Shown here piece by piece: positions 37,311 to 48,779 of a stretch of DNA of 64,000 nucleotides (the first letter of the stretch is position 1; every line of letters begins with the position of its first letter). The position numbers and the translations under genes are program-made. The notes beneath the pieces are model-generated. The model searched no databases. It was not told the DNA's origin and saw only the letters and a list, made by a program, of their open reading frames with translations. Origin of the DNA: Saxidomus purpurata (lineage: Eukaryota > Mollusca > Bivalvia > Venerida > Veneridae); the NCBI GenBank assembly GCA_022818135.1, contig JAFMSR010000010.1:29759132-29823131 (forward strand), written 5' to 3'.

Positions 37311-40300
37311 ATCAAACTGCACGTTTTACAGACGGACATACCGGTATATCCTTACTTAACGCAAAACCGTGAAGCCGTTTTGTTTGCATGATAGGGCCCA
37401 ATAAAAAGACAAAAAAGCTAGATTTAAGATACATCATGTTTAGTTTAGTTAATAACTAAAGCAGATGCTGTGTTCGCTGCCTATCGCTGCTTATCTGCTA
37501 GACTTACCCTCTCTTTAAGTGTAAAGGGAGGGTACTGTATCGAGAAAATGATACAAGCAATCATGCGTTAAATGCCCATGTAATCGATTCTCATTTACAT
37601 ATATTAATTCAGCAGTATTTGAATGGCATTTGTCGAATGTTGCTTTCTCTTCGTTGATAATATCTATAGCGGTAGGGTATACATTGATTTTATGTTACAT
37701 GTCTATGATGCAAATAGCCAAAGGATGGCTAATGTTGCAGACATAGGATCATCTGCAAATTGCGTAAAACTTTCTGGGCAAGATTCATGACTTAGAAATA
37801 TAACCTAGTGCTTGCTAAGTATTTGGCTATGTTTACCAAAATCTTAAAGGACAAATGTTGAACCTTTTCCTTCACTGACTAAGGGAGCAAATCGTATAAA
37901 TTTGTTCGTTCCGTGAAGGGTTTCTTTCCTTTTATGTCTATGGTTTGACGACGGTCATATCAAAATCCTTCCATTGTAAACAAACTCTCAAGAAAGAGTG
38001 TCAAAGAGATATGCACATTGTTTCTTTTTCAGGACAGTCCTGAATGTTACAAAAGTATGAATATGCATGTATTTAAATTTGAGAAGTTCTGCCAAGAAGA
38101 TCCCGTGATAACTGCTTTTATGAAGGTTCGTAACTATGGCAACATAAGTCCTTTCTAAGTCATAACCCTGTCTCTATGCTCTGCAATCATACGGATTTGA
38201 ATTTGGTAAACTTTAGGGTCGTACGTCAAAGCTACGTGGCGATTTTGTCTCAATTAATTGCAAAGAAAGGAAATGTATGTTTATTTAGCTTTGTAGTTTT
38301 AGTTTAACTGCGATTTAATTCCGAGTATTATACACTTTTCATGTTTTTCGGCGCAGCCGTATTAAGTTATCTTTTGACCGGAAGTTGGTTATTTTTCAAA
38401 CGCCAATGAAATGACAAATAGAATGCAAAATATGGTTTTAATTGAGAAGTTTACTCTGTAAGACACCTTTTAATTTAATAATACCGAATGAAAGAGGTAA
38501 ATAAAATACTCTTGCGGTTTCAGTCTTAAATAGTTCATACCTATTTTCATATGTTGTTACCGCTAAACTAATGTTAATTATAAGTGTAGAGTAATTATAC
38601 TTTTTCGACCAGTGAATAACGGTCAATATTTCGAGTTACATATTTGATAAGAATAGCAAGGATTAAGTTTGTTTTCCTGATGCACTTGTCACGGCACGGG
38701 CTTGATTACAGCTCGGAAAAGAAAAACCCCGATGAATCTATATAATTATGTTTGGATGAGATTCGCCAACAACATTGCTTACGACAATGTACAACAGTAG
38801 ATGTTTACAAAGTTTAACTAGACCTTTAACCAATTTAGTACTGTTATGTATGTGATCAAATTAGAAATGGTCGTAACTTAAATATGTAATGAAGTGTAAT
38901 AAAGTAAGGTGAACTTGTGGAGGTGTTTGTTTACTGGTAACTGAAAAACACATGCTTTATCAAGCAAACTATATCTGTCATATGTTTATATAGAAACAAT
39001 ACAAACCATTAGTTCCCTTCCGTGTCATTGGATGCAGTCAAACCTGTCTTTAGCGACCGCACATGAACTGCTGAAATTATGGTTTCTTAAGACAGGTGAT
39101 CTCTAAACTCAGGATAAATTGCATTCGGCTTATATTACAAGTGCGGGATATAACGTGGTTGCATATGTCAGGTTGTTGCTTAACTCAGGTGGTCTTAAAG
39201 GTAGGGATTACTGTACTTTATTTTCATTCATGATGTTCCTTTCCGTGTCATTGCAAAACGTACTCGGTTTGTATTGATGAAATCATCGGCATAGCGACAG
39301 AGAAAACTAAAACTATTTTTTTTTTATATTCATTTATCGTCTTTCTTGTGATTTTAATATCAAGGTTATCGGTCACTGTGGGCAGCGCAACTGTAATTCT
39401 GCTGTCACCGTGCAATCCTGAGTTTACATATATCTGGTTTGTAAGGCCTACTTTTATTGGTAAGTTTAAAAACACCAACCAAAGTTTATCCTTCTCCGGC
39501 TCACGCTTTGAATGGAACGAAGACGCTTAAAGACATGTGTTTTGGGTTTTTGGAGATGTTTGCAAGAAAAGTGTGTTAGCACGACGTCACAGTTGTTTGT
39601 GACAGCCTAATGTTCAAAGACGTTTATAGCAGTAAACTATTAAATTAAAGTCATTTAAAAATTTATTTGGTAGATATTTTAGTCAACAAGATCAGAAAAA
39701 GTTTTGGTATGACTTTTTTTTTCCAGATGCATATAGCGCAACATATATCTGACGGGTTATCTTGTATTTTCATGTCAACTAGGAGGTCACTTTGCGCTTC
39801 CTTGGAGTAGAAACATAAGGTCGTATAAACTGAAATGCACTTTCTGAATTAAGTTTGACGTAACGAAAATGTGTGAAGAAATACATTTAAACACACATAA
39901 TCATTACAAATAAACTCAAAAAGTTTAATTCATTTCATCGGAAAGTTGTTATTTGGCAGAATTTTTTTTTAAGCATCTTACTTTCAGACTCCTAGCAAAC
40001 CTTAAGAACTCGTATTATGATTTTGCTTAGTGATTAATCTATGTTGTTAGAACTTGGCAACCGAGAATAGATGTGCTAATGCAAAATTGAAATATTTCCT
40101 AGGATCAATTTCCCTGAATCAAGACGGTCGATATAACTGCTGTACGTAATATGATAGAGAGATCGCATTACTGAAAAATGCGTCGTAGCTGCATATTGTG
40201 ACAAGCATAAAGTTTATTACAAGACATCTGAATTGAAGAGCGATGTCAAAAGACATCCTTTCAACAGCACCATGTACGAGCAAATACTAAACGTGTTATA

Positions 40301-41425
40301 AATACCTTTAATTGTGTTATGCCCTGTCATAGAATATGACAAGTAAACATTTAAACTAGATGGATGTTCAGAAGAACACTTGTGTCGCCCTCTTACACTC
40401 TGTCAGAAATGTTTAAGACCTACAAAATTTGGCGGCATAACGACCCTTTTGTAATAATCAATGCAATTTGAACGTTTGATGAAGAAATCTTAAGAAATGG
40501 CAAAGTTATAGCCAACGTTAAGTTTTCGTAACAAAACTTAAGAACAAAAAGGGCATAACTTTGTCAAATATGACCTTATCTTACACGATTTGACGGCATA
40601 GCAACCATTTTGTCATAAGCAATACAATTTGAAAGTTTGATGAAGAAATATTAAGAAACGTTAAGTTTTTGTGACGGACGGAAGACGGACTTTGGGATGT
40701 TATCCCTTTTATCTTTCTTTGATCTTTTTTAAGCCCACAATACAATATTTAACCCCACAATATCATTTTTAACCCCTTAATGACGGAATGAACTGAAACA
40801 ATTTCATAATGCTAAGTTGTACTTAAACCTTAATCCCCTAATGTCTACTGGGCATGTACGGACAGACTGACGGACAGACGGACGAACAAAGCTATCCCTA
40901 GCTCTCCGAAAGGGCGACACAAAAGAATGTTACTGGAATCATCAGCCGACTTAATATTAAGCACCAGAAGTTTCTTTACTTATTTTTTTATAAACGTTGT
41001 ACAATACTAGTGTGCGCTGTTTTTCGTCAACTACACGAAATTAGAAATTCGTACTTTTTTGTACGTAAATTAATCATACGTAAAAATTCACAAGATACGT
41101 TCATCTTCACCGTTTGACCTACTGTTTAGATGCGAATGTACCTGAATACAATGTGCACTCAAGGTAACTACTTTCCAGGTCATATTGGATTCCACAAATC
41201 CAGTACATAGCACAGTGTTTCATGTTGGCATTAACACAACCAACTTATGGTGTGTTTAAAGAACATTAGATCTCGGTTAATCGGATTTACAGAGGTAACT
41301 TTTCAACAGTCTCTTGATTTTTGCAATCAAGCTGTTAATCACTAGACTTAAATGTGATTGATATTTGGCTTGAATTAAAATTTACTTGGACTGATTATTC
41401 TTTTTACCCAGTTTGTATAAGAATA
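37311..41425. other. single-copy intergenic stretch
   Basis: No gene supported. It contains a dispersed repeat around 39,028-39,220 ('gtcaaacctgtctttagcga' near the start, 'taactcaggtggtctta' near the end) and the inverted-repeat element at 40,379-40,924. Confidence 0.45.
40379..40924. repeat. 545-bp non-autonomous DNA element
   Basis: The left end 'ttgtgtcgccct' and right end 'agggcgacacaa' form a 12-base perfect terminal inverted repeat. The inside has two diverged direct copies of 'caatttgaa.gtttgatgaag' (about 40,465 and 40,628) and a 'gacggacagacggacg' run near the right end. No ORF. No clear target-site duplication. Confidence 0.55.
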
Positions 41426-41497
41426 GATAGAGTACTGTTTGCAAGAATAATTACGTTATTTCGAGGAGGCGTAATTATTCGACTTAGCAGTACTCTA
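41426..41497. repeat. hairpin, about 28-bp arms
   Basis: 'agagtactgtttgcaagaat' plus 'aattacg' (41,426-41,455) pairs with 'cgtaattattcgacttagca' plus 'gtactct' (41,470-41,497), with a few mismatches and a 14-base loop. Confidence 0.75.
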
Positions 41498-42313
41498 TGC
41501 ATTTTTTCTTGTGGCACATTTGCTCTGTTGCGCTAGTGTAACTGTGGTCTATTATAGAAAGTCACTCTTCATCTCTGCAAATTATTAGAAATGCAGTACA
41601 TTGTTTATAATATAAGGAGAAGTAAGAACCCAGACACACTAGCTAAATGCCAAGGTATCTCGGTCGTTTTTTATGCTTTAGTAACTTAAACACTTTATTT
41701 AGTTAGGTCACAAAGTCAAATATTGAAAGTATCTTGCATGTTTTTAGAGGTGACCTTTAGACAGTTTTTCACAGTAAGAAATCAGTGTCCCCTGTAAGAA
41801 AAATTTTTGACGCCCAGGAAAACTTCCGACCCTGTGGATTTTGATCAAATGTCTCCACACGGGGAAATATGATAAGTGCATCAATAATATCTGTTTCAGT
41901 TTTAATTCAAACACAACATGTAAAAATATAAGAGTATATTCTGTTCTACATAACAATAACAATTCAGATACATCAGTACATAAAATACTTGAACACACAA
42001 TATGATTAAAATAAACATATAAAAAATACGAACAACCAGGTTTAGTAACATTTCATAGTCGCTAATTTCTAAATAAAGTCATCCATATTTTCGACTTTTC
42101 AATTTCTAAGTTTGTGAAAACATCATATAATACAATTGAATAAAAATATCAGAAATAGATATACCAAGCGCGTTTATTTACACGCAATCCATAAGTAGGT
42201 TATCCATCTCTTTCCCTAATTTCAGTATTCGAGGTTATGTACACGCCCAGTGGAAGATATATCTGCAATTCTAATAAACACATATCTAATGACCTTATCA
42301 CTTTCTTACGGAA

Positions 42314-43543
42314 CTACATGATTAAATTCAATATATCAGTTTTCCTTGATTTTGTGTAAGCCATTCGATGGTAAGCCCCGATCCTTTTAAGATCCACATT
42401 TTCTATTTCTTTACTTTTCAATTTGAACACTGCTAGACCTCTGTCGTCGTTGTATCTTTGGAATGACGAGGAATATCCTAGTTTGCGAATGGCCATATTT
42501 AAAATACACCTGAAAACGTCTTCGCTGATGAAATTAAAGCTGATGCTAGTTATCTCGTTATCATCGAGTAGTTTCTTCAGTGTACCAAGGTATCTTTCTA
42601 CAAAAACAGTCTGTAATTCTTTATTTAATTCCTCGACGTTTAGATGGATTTTGTTCGGCGCCTCTGTCTTATACGCGAAATATCTGTCATATTTCTCAAT
42701 ATTCGCAAAAGTGTCTTTTCTTGTAGCAGGTCCAACGCTTTGTTCATCACCAACCTGTATGGTTAAATAGAATACAATATAAAATAATTTGTAAATACTT
42801 GTAGTATTGACTATAGAGTATGTTTTAGCCTGACAGAAGATATATCTTTTTATTGATTTAAATGATATTGTTTTAATAATTTATGTTTATTTCATTATTA
42901 TTTTGAATGCTTTTATAATTAAAATGAACAATTTTATATGAACCAGCTTTGGTGCGTTACATTTGGAAAAGAAATAATTACGCACTTGTTGATGGATAAT
43001 ATGACATTTCATTTTAAGTCATTTTAAAGAAAACAATGCTCTGTTTAGGCATTTCCGATCCCTAGTAGGTCCACGTAATGCAAACATTTGCAAATCACAC
43101 AATAACTTAAAGGGTTTGAAATTAGGTTTTGAAGGATGCGAGTCCCTTTCAATATCATAACATCAGTACTTGAATCATAGCCTGTTTCGTTTTCTATAAG
43201 CATTTATTCTAGATACAATCAATATTTGCAAACCTAACGCATGAAATATAATGTTCATATTTCGTACTACATCGTTTCACAAGTAAGAGAACATGCGAAG
43301 TGTAGCCACCATCTCTATACGGAGAGTATATCATACATTTTCTTAATATAATGCCTCAGAATATATTACACAGAAGCTACTACAAAATATTTAGACGAAA
43401 TCATTAAAATCAATATATTTGATTAAAATATGATTACCGCAACTCGAGCTAGAACTCCATACTGTTTGCGTACTGTTAATGCAGCCCATTTTGAAGGCTG
43501 ATTTAGTTTCGAAAAATTCCTTAACAAATTTTCAAAGTCCCTT
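42314..43543 (-). CDS. last two exons of an unrecognised gene
   Basis: Two minus-strand exons fit together. Exon n-1 is 43,543-43,438 (acceptor 'gataacag', donor GCG|gtaatc, 106 bases, starting with the last base of a split codon). The terminal exon is 42,754-42,314 (acceptor 'aaccatacag', 146 codons, stop TAG). The join is in phase and gives about 181 residues, with FSKLNQPSKWAALTVRKQYG, then KDTFANIEKYDRYFAYKTE, LQTVFVERYLGTLKKLLDD, RKLGYSSSFQRYNDDRG and GAYHRMAY. The composition is mixed and charged, with no low complexity and no membrane segment. I do not recognise the family. Upstream exons must lie further right; a mariner element occupies the preceding intron. A possible AATAAA lies near 42,174. 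Because both junctions work and the frame stays open for 440 bases, I think it is real. Confidence 0.65.
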
Positions 43544-43626
43544 CTGTTATCAAATTTGTATCACTGTACGAGTATCTAACAGATCTCTTGCTATGTGTTT
43601 TTTCGCAATTCACTATACCCTTTACG

Positions 43627-44762
43627 AGGGGTGTTCCAAAAATAATGTCATTTGCCTTTGTTTTCCTAAACTAAAAGTATTTTCATCATTTTAAATTTCT
43701 CTGGCCCTCAAAATACTCCCCACCTACCTGAACACACCGTTTGAGTCGCTCAATCCAACTTTGAAAGCAGAGTTCATACTCTTTAATGGGGACACTCATT
43801 AGGTACTGATAAACAGCAGACCCAAGGGCATTTCTCGACTTGTATCTCTTTCCAGACAGTTGGAATTTGAGTTTTGGAAACAAGAAAAAGTCACAAGGGG
43901 CCAAGTCTGGTGAATATGGAGGATGCGGAAGGACAGTAACTTTTTCTGATGCCAAAAACTCGGTCACAAGCCTAGCCTTATGAGCGGGGGCATTATCATG
44001 CAAAAGCCGGAGGTACTTGATTCCTGTGCTTTGGCGGTTGCGTTTGTAGCAGGACTTTAAATTTTTCAGAACAACATTTTTGTAGAACTTTGCTGTTACC
44101 GTTCTGCCTTTTGGTACCGGAATTTGCATTACTGGTCCCTTATTATCAAAGAAAATCACATACAAAACTTTCTTAACAGTGCGTTGGCGCTTGGCAATAC
44201 TTGGACGTTTTGCATTTTTAGTGGCCCAAATTCTATTTGAGCATTTCCGCTTTGGCTCAAAATAGTAAACCCATATCTCATCACCAGTAACGAAGTTGTG
44301 GAAAGCCTTTTTGTTATATTTGGGATACATTTTGAGAAGCTTTTTTGCATTTGCAACACGGGTTCTCTTTTGTTCGTCTGTTAGCAAATGGGGTATCCAT
44401 CTTGCATTTATTTTCCGAAGTTGAAGATGTTTCTTTAAAATACCATGAACTCGTGCTAAAGACAAGTTCGTCAACCGTGCTAAATCCCTCACAGTGTATT
44501 GGGCATCTTTGTTCAGCATATTCCTGACTTTTTCTATGTTGCTTTTCGTCGTTGTTATTGCAGGACGACCTTGACGAGTAGCATCTTTGACTTGCTGCTG
44601 ACCGGTTTTAAATTTAGCAACCCACCTACAAATAGATCTGTGAGATATTTTCACCTGTGTAATGCTTCAGTGATTATTCTATCGGTCCGAAGTGGTTTAT
44701 AGTACATAGCACACGATATTCACGAGATAATGCACAAATGACATTAGTTTTGGAACACCCCT
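43627..44762 (-). mobile_element. mariner-type transposon
   Basis: A 1.14-kb element bounded by 28-base terminal inverted repeats (43,627-43,654 and 44,735-44,762) that differ at one position and start 'aggggtgttcc'. TA dinucleotides lie a few bases outside both ends, so the exact termini are uncertain. It encodes a mariner transposase on the minus strand, listed separately. It lies in the intron upstream of the exon at 43,438-43,543. Confidence 0.9.
43686..44700 (-). pseudogene. mariner transposase, N-terminus damaged
   Basis: The open frame from 44,654 to 43,686 has 322 codons. It has the C-terminal part of the helix-turn-helix region (SICRWVAKFKTGQQQ, VRDLARLTNLSLARVHGIL) and a catalytic core with D125 (VTGDEIWVYYF), D220 (LLHDNAPAHKA) and D255 (YSPDLAPCDFFLFP), that is 34 residues between the last two acids, the DD34D mariner signature. 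The frame opens at GTG, not ATG. An in-frame TGA lies just upstream, while a plausible N-terminus beginning at an ATG near 44,705 is in another frame, so a small indel near 44,650-44,675 has probably cut off the start. Family length is about 340-350 residues, so little is missing. It joined the genome as a cut-and-paste element and is probably inactive in this copy. Confidence 0.85.
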
Positions 44763-44766
44763 TGCA

Positions 44767-46639
44767 TATCGCACGTTACGCGTTCACTTAAGTGATTAAC
44801 TATGACTTTTGTATGGTGGGCGATTGAATGCTCTGGGAGAAAACTGGAACAGACAGGTCGATAAGGTTTCAACAAAGTTCTTCGTCATCACGTTGCATGA
44901 ACCTGTCAATTATTCAGTTAGAAAAGATCAGACATTTGTTGATGTAAAAAACATGTTTACCTTTTCATACTTACTGCTCCATATTAAAAAAAGAAAAGTA
45001 ATATCAAACAGGGAATGCCACGTACCAAAAACGCAGCCTCCCCAAAACGAACCCCACAGCACCCAGAAGTGCACACCACCAACACACACACACACGCACA
45101 CACAAACGACACACAACCACGCACACACACACACATAACACACACTAGCACACAAAGCAAACACACGAGGACAAAACGAACAATTAAAGGAACACAGTGG
45201 GGCACCGCCTTGGAACGGTCAGTGGCAAAAACACCACTGGGGAGCTTAAACCGGTTTATGGTGCGCACCCAACCTCACTCTTACCCCCACCATGTTCCAA
45301 AGCTGCTCGCTCACAGTTTCAGATAAAAAAGCTATTCGTTCTAAAATATGTTATTTTCAGAGAGTTTGGAGAACCTTATTTTTTCACAAAATCTGAGTGC
45401 GAGTAGCTTTAATGACCGTATTGCTATAGTTCAATTAATAGGAGTAATTGGACAGCTTACATATAAAATAAGTAGTTTTTTAATTTTTATCCATGTAAAG
45501 TTGTACACTTAACGTTATATGACTGAACTGCGGTCTGCTGAAGACCGATTTTGCTTGTGTTTTATGCTTACTATAGGTATATTACATGAAAAAGGAGGGA
45601 AAAGCCTTAAATGTTTGTTTATTTTATTTGACAATTCCATTCTTATACTGTTTACAAGCAAAAATATACTAAAAGTCAATTGACCATGACTTTTGAAGAA
45701 AATCACTTGATGGTTAATTTTTTTAGATTGAGTCAAACACTCTTATGAAGACTTGCAAAAGTATACAAAAAAGAGTATCAGAAATATTTGCTAAAATGTC
45801 TGTCAAGTAGGTTCTAAATATTCAACTTATTTCTTAAATATTTTAACAAAATAGTATTAAAATATAATAGGAACCCTTGCAATATTATGTGATACACATT
45901 TAATCGGCGCTATTTCAGTCGTAAAGAATGAATTTGAATGGTTTTGAAATAGATCTTTCCGCTAATTTCGTTTCTAAAGTATGACAAAAAACTATTTTAA
46001 CCACATGTTTGCCATTCGTCTGCCCTTCAAAGTACTACCTTTAATTTTACAGAGAATGCAAATACTACCCAGCTATACTGAAATATTCATCATCATTTTG
46101 AACAAACGTCTGTCTGTCCGTTGAAAACTCACATTAAAGACATTGTTTTGGAGATATGATAACAGCTTTATAGAGCCTTTAAATACTATAGAGCAATGCT
46201 GCCCCGAACGTTTAAAGCTTTTCAGTAATCCAATTGCAATCATCTATGTAAGTATTCTATTAAAAATATAACATCAAATGCACAAATTAACCCTCGCCGA
46301 AGGCGGAGGGATACAGTTGGCGTTATCCGTCCGGTCCTAGGCAATGTTTTTAAATAAATAGTAACCAATCCTTTCATTATTTTATCCGTTAATTAGTTAT
46401 TTATGAGTATGTTAAGTACTGATGGGATTTTAAAATGGTTTGATTTGATAGTTATATTGGTATTTTTTCACACGCAAGAGGTTTATGCAAATCGACCGTA
46501 TGAGTCGGTATAACAAAAACATAGTGGCCCCAAAGTGACTTCAGAATGTGTGGTATATATCATACATTTGTACAAATCTCTGTAAAAACATTAATCAAGA
46601 TTTAACATTAATAAAGTACACTCTAAAAACAGTTAGAAG
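44767..46639. other. spacer with one (CA)n element
   Basis: No gene supported. The plus frame at 44,809-44,990 has protein-like composition (NALGENWNRQVDKVSTKFF) but no splice sites or recognised motif, and runs into the (CA)n repeat. A short GC palindrome 'cgccgaaggcgg' lies at about 46,299-46,310. Confidence 0.4.
44990..45300 (+). mobile_element. (CA)n-containing repeat element, copy 1
   Basis: Left module: 'aataatatcaaacagggaat' type start (here gtaatatc), then 'gccacgtaccaaaaacgcag' and 'cctccccaaaacgaacccca'. Middle: imperfect CA/CGCA microsatellite. Right module: 'cgaggacaaaacgaacaatt', 'gtggggcaccgccttggaac' and 'ccacca tgttccaaa'. The same modules recur at 47,004, 56,388, 56,747 and 57,241, so it is a dispersed element. 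Peptides read across it are repeat by-products. Confidence 0.75.
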
Positions 46640-47003
46640 AGTTGAAGTATAATATCCATTATCTGGGGAATACTTTACAATAAATGTTATATCTTTTTAT
46701 TTCACGGGAGTGATAACGTGGATTGTAAGACAGCCTCCCTTACTTCCATTTATGATCCTATAAATTGTTTTACACGTCATAATTGAAAGTAAGACGAAAA
46801 AGCTTAATTTTAAAATGTAAATCATATATCGATCCCTTGAGACTACTGTAAACTCATTTTATTATCTCTCAATTTTGCTTCTCTGATACACCAAACACCA
46901 ACAGCAGAGCTACTAAATTCTTTTAATCTCAGACTTTGCATCAATCCATTGTCACTTATCCACAGGGAATTAGGTGAATGTATCATTTGATTTACAAATT
47001 TTA

Positions 47004-47202
<199 letters not shown>

Positions 47203-48779
47203 AAATTTTAAACCTTTTTTGTCAGAAAAAATGTGTAAGAAAAGAAAGACGTTCATGACTAGCGAAAAGTTAAATTGGCTACATCCTCAACTGTGTGTTA
47301 TACGAACAGCGTTATGTAGAAAAAAATGGCTCGAGAAGAAAACGAGCCAGTGCTAGCATTGAGACATTCCCACCCAGTAAATTACACAAGATAACAATGT
47401 TTTCTAATTGAGGAGGTAATTTATTTTTGGTTATACTGGAATGCTCGGGTAAACAATTTTTTACTGAAACAACAAATAAATGGCATAATGAGACCGTATA
47501 CAACTCCTTTTGTAGTGTACATTAGGCATTCATATAAAGACTCAAAGAACAATATTTGCTTGGATGTAGAAGTTTAAATAGTGAATATCAACCATCCTCA
47601 TCTCTTTGTTTTACGTGAATATACGTGTTGCTTATATCAGACGTTGTTGACGGCAATTATCACTCAAGTAAGCGCCAGGACATAGTCAAGAAAAATAGTA
47701 AGAACCACAACTTAACATGGAAAGTATAAATTTGCCCCTCTCCGCTTCCAAATGTCAGAAAGATTTGCATCATCGTAAAACAGCTACTATCAACGGTTAA
47801 TTATGAGACGTTCATGAAACTACGACTATAAGAACAGTTCTTGTTAAGATAGCAGGCATATCCGTCACCGGAATTCATTTTCATTTGGATACATCATGTT
47901 TGTAGAGACTTTTATATTGCTCAGGGAAATCATGAGTTAATGCGTGATATCTATAAACTGAGGCTATCCGCCCAGCTTGACAAAATGAATTAAGCACTTT
48001 TCGTAATATTTCGCATGAAAAACATGTGAGTTATACACGAACAACAGTTAGCAAACCTATACATTTTTTCAAATTTTGAAAATTAATAGAAAATACAAAA
48101 AGTAGCTTAATCTAAATTGCCATCCTTAGCGACAAGACAAGTCTTTTGTCTATATTTATATTCCTTAAAAGGTACGAGTATAACGCGCTTATTAGTTGTG
48201 GTCGAATATCTTATTGAAGTTCAAAACCTAGCATGATTGATATATGTTATTTATTCATTAAATGGAGAGGATTAAATCATTTAACACATTATTGTGATTG
48301 TGAAACATTGCAATTGTAATATAATGTGACTAGTTTTTAAAAACAAGAGGCTATTTCATTACGCATCATCAAGGGGGAGCTGACTCTGGGCTCTGAACGT
48401 TACTCTTAAGTTACGATGCATAATGTTACTCATCAGTAAGTTTGCAATATAATTCAGCATCAACTGACCTATCTTGTTTTAGAACCAAGCTGATAAAATG
48501 TAAACATGTAAAGATCACTAAGAGTTCCCAGATAAATAATGTGTCACAAGTGTCACTGATACTAATTGAAAACTATAATCCCTAATTAAATGAGATTTAT
48601 TCGGCTCCTGTGTCTATCTGTAACTGCTTGTCGCCAATATAACATACAACAATGTCTTCAAGTTTTAATTAAAAGACAGACGATTGAAAGAGCTAGACAA
48701 CTTTATATCCGTAAATGTACATCATAGTTTTTATACTGTCTGACTTCAGTAACAACTATTTCATCTGTATAAACTGTCA

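Noticed and set aside
44809..44990. Plus-strand coding exon with NALGENWNRQ
   Set aside because: Protein-like composition, but it has no splice sites or recognised homology and runs into the (CA)n element. Too weak to list as a gene.
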